DNA from: Periconia sp. R9002
Lineage: Eukaryota; Ascomycota; Dothideomycetes; Pleosporales; Periconiaceae
Assembly (NCBI GenBank): GCA_023627715.1
Contig: JAMAHW010000003.1
Span: 682,001-746,000 of the forward strand
Direction of reading: 5' to 3'
DNA: 64,000 nt
The first letter of the stretch is position 1. Each line of letters starts with the position of its first letter. Under the pieces are notes generated by a model that was not told the origin of the DNA, ran no database searches, and saw only the letters and a program-made list of their open reading frames with translations. This document shows, in pieces, positions 31,860 to 41,747 of the stretch. The position numbers and the translations under genes are program-made.

Positions 31860-33753
31860 ATGGGTAAACAAGGAATCCGGTATGCCGCAAAGGTATCTCT
31901 GGACAAGCCCGCCGCAGAGCAAGACTGTCTTCACGTATGTTGAATCCACAAGAAAAACTCCATCGAATCACTAACCTCTCACAGAATCGTTGGCACCCAG
32001 ATGGTATGCTCCTCACCTCCACAACAACACCCTTCGTTATCACTTACCGCACGATCCAGTTCCCTCCTACGGCTCCATCAAAAACGGAGAAGTCGTCAAG
32101 ATCGAATGCGTGGACTGGACAGGCGGACAGATCGGGAACAACGACTCGGCGGACGACGTCCGAGACGTAGACCTCACGCGCATCCACTACCTCACAGGCC
32201 CCTTCGATATCGAGACGGCCGAGCCTGGCGATGTCCTGCTCGTCGAGATCCAGGATGTGCAGCCCATGGAGGAGCAGCCATGGGGGTTTACGGGCATTTT
32301 TTCTAAGGAGAATGGAGGTGGTTTTTTGGACGAGCTGTACCCCAAGCCGGCGAAGGCCATTTGGGATTTTGAAGGTATCTATCCATCTATTTCCTCATCT
32401 ACGAGTATCCGGCGGAGAGCCTATGGGGAGGTGAAGCTGTTCTGTATCTATGAACATGCCACTAACAAATATAAAAAGGCATCTTCTGCTCATCCCGCCA
32501 CATCCCCGGTGTCCGCTTCGCCGGTCTAATCCACCCAGGCATCCTAGGATGTGCGCCCTCGGCCGAAGTGCTCGAGACATGGAACAAGCGCGAAGCCGAG
32601 CTGATCTCGTCCTGCAGCCACATGGACCGCAACGTTGCTCTGCCTCCGGAGCCCAAGTCGATCCACGCGGGCAACGCGCCGCAGGATGTCAAGGACAAGA
32701 TTGGCAAGGAGGGCGCTCGTACCGTACCTGGTCGTCCTGAGCATGGTGGTAACTGCGAGGTATGTTTGATTTTTCTGTCAGAATTTATACGTCGCTGTGT
32801 GTATACGGCCGGGGCAGTGGATGTGATGGTCATGTGATTATTCCTTTCACCTCCGTCCGCATATGCGTACATACGTGTCAGACTATCGAGAATGAAGACT
32901 TTACTAACATTCGTGGTTTTAGTACGTATACATTACTCCGACCAAATTGTACCTCGTTTTCTAATCACTTCCCCCCTTTTCTACAGCATCAAAAACCTCT
33001 CCCGCGGCAGCAAAGTCTACCTCCCCGTTCACGTAAAGGGGGCAAAATTCTCCGTAGGAGATCTTCACTTCAGTCAAGGCGACGGGTAAATCATCCTCTT
33101 CCTCCCCTCCCCAACCACCTCAAAAACCCACTAACCCCCCTTTTCACCCAGCGAAATCTCCTTCTGCGGCGCCATCGAAATGGCCGGCGTAATCACCATC
33201 AAATTCACCGTCATGAAGAACGCCATGGCCAACCTCGCCATGAAGTCCCCCATTTACATCCCGGGCCCTGTGGAGCCTCAATTCGGGCCTGGCCGTCATC
33301 TCTATTTTGAAGGGTTTTCCGTGGATGAGAACGGCAAGCAGCATTACTTGGATACGACGGTTGCGTATCGGCAGACGTGTTTGAGGGTGATGGAGTATTT
33401 GAGGCGGTTTGGTGCGTTTCCCCTTCCCCTATCTCCTAACCCCCTTTTCCGTTTTCTCTCTCTTTATTCCCTCTCTCACACTTGTACCCTTTCCTTCATT
33501 CACCCCTTCTCTTTTCCATCCCGCCACACAGAACTAATCAAGTCCAGGCTACAACGACTACCAAATCTACCTCCTCCTCTCGTGCGCTCCGATCCAAGGC
33601 CACATCGCGGGCATCGTCGACATCCCCAACGCGTGCACCACCATCGGCGTGCCCATGGACATCTTCGACTTCGACATCAGTCCGCATGCGACGCCTGAGA
33701 AGCGGGATTTGGGCAAGTGTGCGTTTGTTGGCGGTGGGGATGAGGCTGTTTGA
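31860..33753 (+). CDS. Formamidase (formamide to formate and ammonia)
   Basis: Exons 31860-31934, 31985-32003, 32060-32374, 32479-32759, 32987-33085, 33152-33411 and 33548-33753 cover the FmdA/AmdA family: LHNRWHPD, KIECVDWTGGQIGNN, HYLTGPFDI, QPWGFTGIF, HIPGVRFAGLIHPGILG, RTVPGRPEHGGNC, KVYLPVHVKGAKFSVG, GDLHFSQGDGEISFCGAIEM, IYIPGPVEP and a C-terminal SPHATPEKRDLGKCAFVGGG. The enzyme is cytosolic and lets fungi use formamide as nitrogen source. One junction does not close: donor GAG|GTATGT at 32760 and acceptor CTACAG|C at 32986 leave the frame one base out. A 26-nt microexon at 32923-32948, behind a strong CTAAC...TTTTAG acceptor, would restore it but needs a 38-bp intron. Alternatively one extra G near 32759 is a frameshift or assembly error. 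The gene is otherwise intact, about 420 residues. Confidence 0.82.
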
Positions 33754-33910
33754 TGAAGAAGGGGCGAGGGGTGTGTGGTGAGTGAGAAGAAAGAGGTGAG
33801 ATGGGAAGGCGTAAGGTATGTAGCTTAGGTAGGAAGGAAGGGGTGGAAGGGCGCTTGTACATTTTAGGAGTCATTGACATGTTGATCATCTTCTTTCATA
33901 AATCGTATCT

Positions 33911-34255
33911 GCCAGCAATGCTTTCTCGTTTTTCCTCCATGTTGCATGCAATTTCCACACACCAACGGCTCCAGGATCGGCGGCTCGTTCAACCTATGGC
34001 GAACAAACCGATGACGGACCTCGACTTTGCGGAATCCACGACCCGTCGCCGACACACCTGAGGCTCACGTATTGGCGACTATGGCCTTTCACCAGGCTGT
34101 TAAAGATGGAATAGCAGGTAAGCTATTTATAAATGTTTAACGGAACATAGCTGGTGGAGGTAATCTCGTCTTCAATCCTACGTACTACAACCCACGAAAC
34201 ATCCCGAGAGGGGGCGAGCGGTATATAGTAACGAAGTGGTCATCGAACCTAACTA
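33911..34255 (+). pseudogene. Truncated, decayed second copy of the zinc-finger pseudogene
   Basis: Two blocks match the larger pseudogene to the right. Positions 33911-34040 correspond to about 35122-35250 (shared ATCGGCGGCT, and a peptide ending LSRFSS). Positions 34044-34255 correspond to about 35692-35925, including the stop context CGACACAC-TTGAGGCTCA and the downstream CCTACGTACTACAACCC. About 440 bp between the blocks is missing here. Frame is broken. It directly follows the formamidase 3' flank. Confidence 0.7.
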
Positions 34256-34331
34256 TCGAACACAATAAGGAGCTATTCTTGATAATCTCCTACTCTGCCT
34301 AACACTATATGGCTAACGTTACAGGCTGAAG

Positions 34332-35711
34332 ATGGCGAAGAAAAAAGTACCTCCCAAACCCCCAGCCCGCACTCTCTTCGACATGGGAGTTACGAGAAAA
34401 GATGCAGCCGATCCGATTCGTCCGCCGCCGCCAAAGAAGCCAAAAACAGAGAACCTACCAGTCCGATGGTGGCATCCACTCCCCAGACATCATAACCTAC
34501 CCAAAGCCTTTCAGCCTTTCCATCCCGATACCCTCGAATGCTGCCCATTCAGCTTCTCGCAAGAGTGTGAGGTTACCAGCCATTCAATACTGAAGAAGAA
34601 CTCCATCGGCATATCCACGACAGTCATGAAGCCGTTACACCAAAGGATTGTTTGGCATGGATACTACAAACTGGGGAAAAAGATATACCGTGTCCCGGTT
34701 GCGACGAACTTTTCAGGACATACTTCGAACTGGAAAAGCACCACAACCAAATGTTGAACACCTATGACCCCAGCTGTAATGGCCACAAAATCCTTGTACC
34801 TTGTCCTCTCCAAAACATAGCTTCCTGTTTTGGACCTAGACGACCACTAAAGTCAGTAACAATGCACACCAGTAAATCACATCCAAAAGCCATCCAGCCG
34901 CATCTTTGTTCAAGGGGATGCGGTTACCGAACAACTAATCTTGTATCGCTACTTAGACATGAATCAAGGAGTACTGACCACACAGTGGATTAGCCGGCTT
35001 TGCGGCTTCCATTCGACGCTTAGAGGGCGCGTCTTACTCCGCTATTCACCTTTCCATTGGAGAGAGGCTCTTTCCCAATCCATGCCACGGGCGTGGAAGA
35101 GTTTCAAAAACGCTTGTCTAGTATGCCGGTCGCGATCCTTTCCCGATTTTCATCTTCGATGCATGCACGCTCTATAGATGGCTACAAGATCGGCGGCTTG
35201 TTTGACCTGGGCGAACAGGTGATGAAGGATTTTAACTCTGCGAATCCCGGAGCCCTGCCTAGTATTACGCCACATCGAACTGCTATGATCGCCTCTCAAC
35301 GCACCCCAAGCCGAAACCTCCCATGGAATCCTGACACACCCACATATTCCGAAGATGAGAACATCCGCCAGACGAATATGTATGCTGCGAAGTACACAAA
35401 CGCGATACAGCATTTTATCAACGCAGAGAGGCCCTCGGACTACCACAACCCACCGATTCTTATCGTTGTTGGTCTTGATGGGTTCACCTTAAACCCATTA
35501 CATTGGCTCAAATTCCTTAAGCGGGCAGGACGTACACTTCAATTTGGTGTTCGCCCTGAGAGGCCACGAGTTTCGTGGAGGACTTGGGCCAACGCATACC
35601 CAATTTGCTGGCGACATATATCATTTTGTCAGCACGAGCAGTACTGTCTTTACTCAAGCAGCTCTTGATTGGGCTACTCCATCTACGAAGCCCTATCTCC
35701 GACACACTTGA
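34332..35711 (+). pseudogene. Zinc-finger protein gene, frame-disrupted (probable pseudogene)
   Basis: Coding-like peptide continues over about 1.38 kb but jumps frame. It opens MAKKKVPPKPPARTLFDMGV at 34332, continues in a second frame from about 34590 (EEELHRHIHDSHEAV, then CPGCDELFRTYFELEKHH and CSRGCGYRTTNLVSLLRHES), stops at 34991, resumes at about 35057 (ILSRFSSSMHARS, ILIVVGLDGFTLNPLHWL) and shifts again near 35520 to a frame reading ALRGHEFRGGLGPTHTQF up to TGA at 35709-35711. The finger-like Cys/His pairs suggest a C2H2-type nuclear protein; the C-terminal half belongs to no family I know. Some of the breaks might be introns, but I find no matching splice signals for the first. A truncated copy lies at 33911-34255. 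Expression is doubtful. Confidence 0.65.
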
Positions 35712-35930
35712 GGCTCAAGTATTGGCAACTATGGCTTATCGCTAGGCCGAGAAAGATGAAATGGTAGGGAAGCCGTTTAATTGGGGTATAGGTCCTTAAT
35801 ATCACCTAGTTAGTGGAAGGAATTTCGTCTTTGCGCCTACGTACTACAACCCCCGAAATGTCCTAGGGGCGAGCGGGATACAGTAACTTGGTGGTCGTCG
35901 AACATGTTTGTTGAACATGGTCGTTGAAAA
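35692..35930. repeat. Direct repeat unit, 3' end of the zinc-finger copies
   Basis: This segment repeats 34044-34255 in the same orientation, beginning in the stop region and running through non-coding DNA. Shared words include GAGGCTCA, CCTACGTACTACAACCC, GGGGCGAGCGG and AGTAAC. Differences are mostly C/T and G/A changes. Confidence 0.75.
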
Positions 35931-35949
35931 TGGTTGCTAAACATTATAC

Positions 35950-36075
35950 CTATATCGCGGGTACAAAGTTAGTTAAATGTAACTAGGGTGGTTATAGTAC
36001 ATTATTAGTGTCTCAATACGCCACACCACGTGGTGTCTCGGTACTAAACGACTCTGTACCTAGAGTTTAACATAA
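35950..36075 (-). mobile_element. Introner-like element, non-genic reverse copy (copy B)
   Basis: Read on the minus strand this matches the AAA ATPase intron at 3028-3153 over all 126 positions with 17 substitutions and no gaps (109/126). The CTAAC branch point, ATATAG end and 14-bp palindrome (36023-36036) are all intact. The donor GTATGT is TTATGT here. Ten of the 17 differences are C-to-T or G-to-A relative to copy A. It sits among decayed duplicated DNA, outside any open frame, and is flanked by TAT on one side and GTAT on the other. Confidence 0.75.
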
Positions 36076-36147
36076 TACTTGTGTAGTGGACTAGACATTC
36101 GATACTAGTGAATCGGAAAGAATATGTACACTTTCTCTATTCAACTC

Positions 36148-36375
36148 CATCTACCTCCTCCCCTGACAACCTCAAAACCCACTAACCCGCCCTCTTTACT
36201 CACAGCGAAATCTCCTTTTGCAGCGCCTACGAAATGGCCGGCGTGATTACACTCAATGATGTGATGGGTTGGGAAGCTTAAAGGTAGGTTGGATTGAATG
36301 TAGGGGTATGTATATTTAAGGCGTCAATCTTGATTATCGGTCTTCATGCATACCTGATCTTCTCGTAATCTGAAG
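36148..36375 (+). pseudogene. Fragment of formamidase (intron 3' part, start of exon, 3' flank)
   Basis: Positions 36148-36260 match formamidase 33093-33200: the end of the intron (AAACCCACTAACCC, then acceptor CACAG) followed by GCGAAATCTCCTT and GAAATGGCCGGCGT. After about 36262 the match jumps to the formamidase 3' flank (about 33795-33915), so roughly 600 bp is deleted. The fragment marks the far edge of a duplicated block. Confidence 0.7.
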
Positions 36376-36794
36376 CATTGGCAATACACCAAGATCCAAA
36401 GGGCAAATGTTCAGACGTCTTGTAGAATTGAATTTATGGGTTTGAATTGGGAATCTTTCTCATTGGTATCTTGTGCCTGCCTGATATCTGCCTACTCTGC
36501 ATGAACTTGGCTGACTGTACGTCCCCTTGTCTGCCTGCTTGCTCGTTCATCTTCATAAGTTCATGTCTCTCTCCGTCTATATGAGCCTTGCCGTTTGCGC
36601 CGAACTTGAATGCAAAAGGATCCCCCAGCAACACTGGAAAATGAGGCAGTGGGGGAACAAAAAAGGGAAAGAGGCGTAAAAAGGCCTTTGATCGAGTGGC
36701 TCCATCATACGTTCCATACGATTCCCCTGATCATGCAAAACCGGTATCATGTGTTATGGAGAGGTAGTATTTACCTCGAGCGTTATTCGCTTGC
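36376..36794. other. Intergenic, 3' flank of TPS1
   Basis: No gene seen. It carries CTGCCTG repeats near 36475-36540. Confidence 0.5.
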
Positions 36795-38570
36795 CTAGTT
36801 GACAGAGCCGTTGGCAAGTGCACCCGTCTCTGCCGTCTTATCTCCGGTAGAGCGATCGGGAAGCTCAGTCTTGGAGGCTGAAGAAGTCTCTGCCTCTGAT
36901 TCCTTTACATCAGGGAGAGATGGGCGTGCGGGTCCAGCGATCTTGCGGCTGCCTTGCTCGGAAATTCTTGACAGCTCGGTAACGAACGATTGACCCCACC
37001 AAGCACTAGTGTTGATTAGCAACAGTTCTAGTTTACAGAGATGGCTTCTCTTACCTAGTGAACTTCCTGATATATTTCGACAGCTTCTGGTAATTCAAAT
37101 TACGCTGCTCATCACCCATGGTAACGGCATCATGGATGGCGTCGGCCAGCTCTTCCGTGTTCCAGGGGTTGACAATGATGCTGCCGTTCAAGCTCTGTGC
37201 AGCTCCAGTGAATTCTGACAGGATCATGACGCCGTGACGTTTCTCCTGAGTTGCAATGTACTCATAAGAGACCAAGTTCATGCCGTCGCGAGTCGATGAG
37301 ACGAGACAGACGTCAGACACCGAGTAGAGTGCAATCAACTCATCAAAGGAAACTGACTTGTGCATGAAGTGAATGGGCATGAACTCGACGGTGCCAAACT
37401 TGCCGTTTATCCTGCCGACTAATTCATTGACGACAGCGCGAAGGTTCTGGTATTCTTCCACATCTTGTCGGCTGGGTACGGCGACTTGGACGAGGACCAC
37501 TTTGCCGATCCACTCTGGGTGTTCTGTCAAGAACACTTCCAAAGCGTGCAGTTTTTGAGGAACACCCTTGATGTAGTCTAGACGATCCACACCGACGATG
37601 AGTTTGACTCCCTGGAATTTCTTTTCGAGGGTTGCAATGCGATCTTGGACCTTAGGCTTCTTGAGACCCTCGTCGAATTTCTCTGGGTCGATGCCAATGG
37701 GGAACGCGCCAACTGTGACCATTTTCCCTTGGAAATCCACGCCATTGGGGGTTGTAGAAAGACCGCTTAAAATTGTCAGAAACAGGTTGCGATTGCCAAG
37801 AATAATATGCACTTACAGGATACGAGAGCAGCTACTTAAAAAGTGGCGAGCGTAGTCGTAAGTATGGAAGCCGATAAGGTCGCAATGAAGCACACCAAGC
37901 AAGATCTCGTTTCGAACGGGGAGAATACGGTAGATTTCCGAGCTGGGGAACGGAGTATGTAAGAAGAAACCGATCTTAACGTTCTTCTTAGATTTTCCGA
38001 TCTCATCACGGAGCATGGATGGGAGCAGCATGAGATGGTAGTCGTGGACCCAGACCATATCATTGTCCTGGACATCCTTTGCAACGGCCTTCGCGAATAG
38101 GCGATTGGCGGCGCTGTAGGCTTCCCACGCAGACTCATCAAAAGTAATCTCACCAGGGTGATAGTGGAACAGCGGCCAGAGGATGGAATCTAGAATGGCT
38201 TAGTAAGATAAGCAGCAAATGATTATTGAAGGCGATGCTCACTTGAGAAACCGTTGTAGTGACGGTCCGCCAGTTCGTCGTCTAGCATGATTGGGACTGC
38301 ATTATACTCGGACTTCAACTGGGCCTTGAGATCGCCGCACTCCTCGTCTGGGATCTCCATGCCCGGCCAGCCATACCATTGGAAGGTGGTGGTTTTGGAC
38401 AGGCCACTGAGGCCACTGACGAGACCTCCCGAAGACATGGAGAATTCATATTTGCCTTCCTCGGAGCGTTTGATGGTGATGGGAAGACGATTAGAGACGA
38501 GCAGCAGGCGGCCGTCGGTGCTCTCTTGGCGCACTATTTTGGTAGGCTCAGACTTTGTGGGTTCTGACAT
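36795..38570 (-). CDS. TPS1: Alpha,alpha-trehalose-phosphate synthase (UDP-forming)
   Basis: Exons 38243-38570, 37817-38189, 37055-37765 and 36795-37005 give 540 residues. The GT20 fold shows LLLVSNRLPITIKR (substrate Arg), SSGGLVSGL, WYGWPGMEIP, NGFSNSILWPLFHYHPGE, VWVHDYHLMLLP, IGFFLHTPFPSSEIY, LIVGVDRLDYIKGVPQK, VLVQVAVPSR, STRDGMNLVSYEYIA and LSEFTGAAQSL. It joins UDP-glucose and glucose-6-phosphate to trehalose-6-phosphate in the cytosol, supporting stress tolerance and glycolytic control. There is no C-terminal phosphatase domain, so it is TPS1 and not TPS2/TPS3. The last about 50 residues are a Glu/Ser/Thr tail beyond the catalytic core. AGGGG (STRE-like) pentamers lie upstream at 38674 and 38941. 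An in-frame upstream ATG would add 18 residues; I chose the internal one because it lies close to the conserved core. Confidence 0.94.
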
Positions 38571-39705
38571 GGCGAGAGGGCGTGTGATGTGGTGGCAGCT
38601 AGAATGAGAGCTGGTAGACGTCAAATGGCAGTCACGTCGAGTTTTGTTGGTGTGTCGACAGACTCGAGGTCCGAGGGGCGCAGCGCGAGGAGAATCTTCT
38701 GGATGCGCACAGAAATAAGACTTTTGCAGGTTTCAGCGTTTGTGACAGGGCAGATGTGACGACAGGATGATTCTATAGGTTAAAAGGCCCACAGAAGCAG
38801 GGCAGCAGTGGGTTTCGCAAGTTTCGCAAGGAGGGACAGGTGCGCTGGCAACGCAACCTTTGGGGAGCTATGGTAGGTAAGAAATACTCACTCTTTTGTC
38901 GGAGAAAGGAAGGACGGGAGGACACGCAAAAGAGAGTGTGAGGGGCTATAGGATAGGTATGGAGAAGAGATGTGGAGCAGGAGTTGCTAGTACAGTTGAC
39001 GGCGAAAATGGGCGGATTCAGAAAAAGCCATGTTTGAATGGGACGCAGTCAAATCAAATCAGCATGGGGGACAGGACAGGACAGACAGAATAAAAAGTGA
39101 CGTCGGTCGGCGCGGCGGGGCACGGAGCAGCTCAACGGCCTGCCTCGCCCGCTCTTACCCTTTTGGGGGCCGTCCATCGAGCGAGCGAGCGACACTGGTT
39201 TTACTGTGTAGGTATGTAGTTACTGTGCCATACGAAGCGAACCGTTTGTTGGAGTTGGTGATAACTGCTGGTCAGCGTAATGTGCATGCAGTTACTAAGT
39301 TATTACCATGGCCCGCCCGTCGTGATGCGCCTGCTGCCAGACATGTGCTGCTGCTGCTGCATGCATCCAGCCAGCTTGCTTCCGCTACACCCTGATTGGC
39401 CCGCTGGACTCTGTCCAAAATGATCGACAAACAACATTCAGTGATGCATCTTCATCCGTGACCGTTCGTACCGCGCAAAGTTCGCGTCCACCTACACGCG
39501 TTGCCAATTCTTGGTTTTATGCGCTGAATGCCTCAGTTTTCCTTTTTCCCCCACCGCCACCCCCCATCGTTGCACTCATTGATGCTGAGCTGAACGTCGG
39601 CGCTACATCAACAACTCACCTACCTAACCATTGGTTTGGTTTGCGCCTACCTCTCCATCAGCACCACATCATCTTCACCCCGTGTCGCGTCCCATCCACC
39701 CAATC
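38571..39705. other. Divergent promoter region of TPS1 and the HIRIP3-like gene
   Basis: About 1.1 kb with two AGGGG motifs, GGACAGGACAG repeats near 39070 and GAGCGAGCGAGCGA near 39179-39192. No gene seen. Confidence 0.55.
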
Positions 39706-40899
39706 ATGTCCGATCTAGAGACAGCAGATGCGCTTTCAGAGGCCACCCTCTCCCGCACCCTACGCCAAATTGTACTTGCCATACACAAGTCGGGCAACGC
39801 ACAAGACCTCACCACGAAACGCATACGAGCTCGAGCCGAGTCCGAGCTGGGATTGTCCGATGGTTTCCTGAAGGGGTCCGAGTGGAATGAAAAGAGCAGA
39901 AGTATCATCCTAGAAGCTGTAGAAGATTACTGTAACGACGACCCCGAAGCCGAACCCGAGCCATCCCCGCCCAAACCAAAGCCTCCGCCACCAAAGAAGT
40001 CGAAAAATCAGAAAGAGAGCTCAGGAGGAGTGAAAAGAAAAGCTCCAGCCCCTGTAAAAAAGGCCGCAAAGCGTAGAAAAGCAGTTTCATCCGACGAGGA
40101 ATCGGGATCCGTCCTCTCAGACGCAGAGAGCGAACCCCCGAAGAAACCTGTACGTCGGAAGAAGGCGGTGGTTTCAGACGAAGAGGATGAAGAGGAAGAG
40201 ACTGCGATAGTCAGGGATGATGTCGATATGGATGATGGGGATGACGAACCGGCCGAACCTGCGGTGGCCCAGAGGCAGACAACACCACCTGAAAAGGCGA
40301 CAGAGGATGGATCCGATAGTGACCTTTCCAGTTTGATTGATGAACCGCCGGTTAAGAAACGGCAGAAATCATCACAAAAGTCCACAAAGGAAAAAAATCC
40401 CAAAGCCTCGAAAGCAAAAGCTAAACCAAAAGCCGATGACGACCCCAATCAAGCAGAAATCAAACGCTTGCAAGGATGGCTGGTGAAATGTGGCATTCGA
40501 AAGGTCTGGGGCAAGGAATTGGCGAGATTTGATACACCCAAGGAAAAGATTCGACATCTCAAAGGAATGCTCTCTGATGCTGGTATGGACGGTAAGTATT
40601 CTGTGGAAAAAGCTGCAAAAATTAAAGAGCAGCGCGAGTTCGCCAAAGACCTTGAGGAGATACAAGCAGGTGCAGCAGCGTGGGGTCAGCAAGAAGTCAC
40701 ACAGACTGGGCGACCTCGACGCGCAGCAAATCGACCTCCTCCTCCGAAGGTGGTTGTTCCACTGGACAGCGAAGATGAAGATGGGGTGAATGACTTCAAC
40801 GATGAAGATAGCGATGAGGACGAGGATTCAGGAGTGGATTCTGAAGTGATGGGTTCTGAAGCGAATGCGAGTGAAGCCGCGGACGATGACTCTGACTAG
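39706..40899 (+). CDS. Acidic nuclear protein, HIRIP3/DEK-C-like
   Basis: One exon of 397 residues from the ATG at 39706. The N-terminal about 70 residues (ATLSRTLRQIVLAI, then RARAESELGL) look like a DEK-C-type helical domain. A long middle is Lys/Pro/Glu/Ser rich with nuclear-localisation-like KKAAKRRK and acidic patches. Near 265-340 a conserved block reads IKRLQGWLVKCGIRKVWGKE, TPKEKIRHLKGMLSDAGM and YSVEKAAKIKEQREFAKDLE, resembling the C-terminal histone-binding region of HIRIP3. The tail is very acidic. I infer a histone-chaperone or chromatin role; the family link is by eye and only moderately sure. It is divergent from TPS1. Confidence 0.7.
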   Translation: MSDLETADALSEATLSRTLRQIVLAIHKSGNAQDLTTKRIRARAESELGLSDGFLKGSEWNEKSRSIILEAVEDYCNDDPEAEPEPSPPKPKPPPPKKSKNQKESSGGVKRKAPAPVKKAAKRRKAVSSDEESGSVLSDAESEPPKKPVRRKKAVVSDEEDEEEETAIVRDDVDMDDGDDEPAEPAVAQRQTTPPEKATEDGSDSDLSSLIDEPPVKKRQKSSQKSTKEKNPKASKAKAKPKADDDPNQAEIKRLQGWLVKCGIRKVWGKELARFDTPKEKIRHLKGMLSDAGMDGKYSVEKAAKIKEQREFAKDLEEIQAGAAAWGQQEVTQTGRPRRAANRPPPPKVVVPLDSEDEDGVNDFNDEDSDEDEDSGVDSEVMGSEANASEAADDDSD

Positions 40900-41121
40900 G
40901 CTGGGTGCACTCTTGCCATCTCTCTATTCTCATAATTATGTTGAATGTATCATAGCAATGTATAACCATTAGATACAGACCCTGCGAAGCGGAAGATCAT
41001 GGTTCTTTCGAAAATGATAGTACAAGTACAGAGAAGTTGCGACTTTTATCTTCACATCGCTCCACCTAGACTGATGAATTGCAGTGAGGAAATTCATGGC
41101 GGGCTCAAATCAACTGATCAC

Positions 41122-41407
41122 CTAGACTTTGGCGGGAGACATGCGCTGCGCCACCAAGCTATATACAGCAACTGAAGACATGAACCCCACAAGATTGTAG
41201 AACTGCGTTACTTCAGCGACGTGTAATGGAAAGAGACGGGTCGAACTTACGGCGTTTCTTGAATATGCGCTCTCCTCAGCTTCTGTTCGAGCTTCCACAA
41301 AGAGGCGTCGCAAATTTGGTAGATTCGAGGGTTTCGAAGCCTACTGTAGGTCAGCGACAGCAGATAATGCCATGTTTCCATCATTCAATTCTCACCATTT
41401 TGGTCAT
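41122..41407 (-). CDS. Small single-pass membrane protein (60 residues), three exons
   Basis: Exons 41396-41407 (12 nt), 41251-41340 and 41122-41202 join cleanly to 60 residues. The start is MTKMASKPSNLPNL, followed by a charged stretch LFVEARTEAEESAYSRNA and one hydrophobic segment YNLVGFMSSVAVYSLVAQR ending in SPAKV. All four splice sites are GT-AG, with introns of 48 and 55 bp; the acceptor of the first is CAGTAG. Size and layout recall small mitochondrial membrane subunits, but I cannot name it. It is divergent from the AP-1 beta gene with 340 bp between the starts. It is too short and too spliced for most automatic annotation. Moderately confident that it is real. Confidence 0.55.
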
Positions 41408-41747
41408 GACATAAGCGGTGAATGGTGGTGTGGATACCTACTGAACGCAGCCCTGAGAGGCCAGAGACCATTAGCACGGACCACCCGGTAATGTGGCAGT
41501 TGCTCTACTTTGTACACCGAACTGGAGGTAAATTAAGCTTCGACCCTCTCCACTCTCCCAAGAACTCCAGTACCCTCCGATCGCGAACCTTGACCCATTC
41601 GCTACTACCGAGTGAGCTTTAGGATTCCACTCGTCGCGGTTATACTCGCCCTCGCTCTCAACTCCGTCGCCTCGCCCCTCGACTCGAATCTAGTAGTGCA
41701 TGAGGGGTCCGGCTGCGGGCGCAGCCTTAAATCGTAAAGCATAAAAC

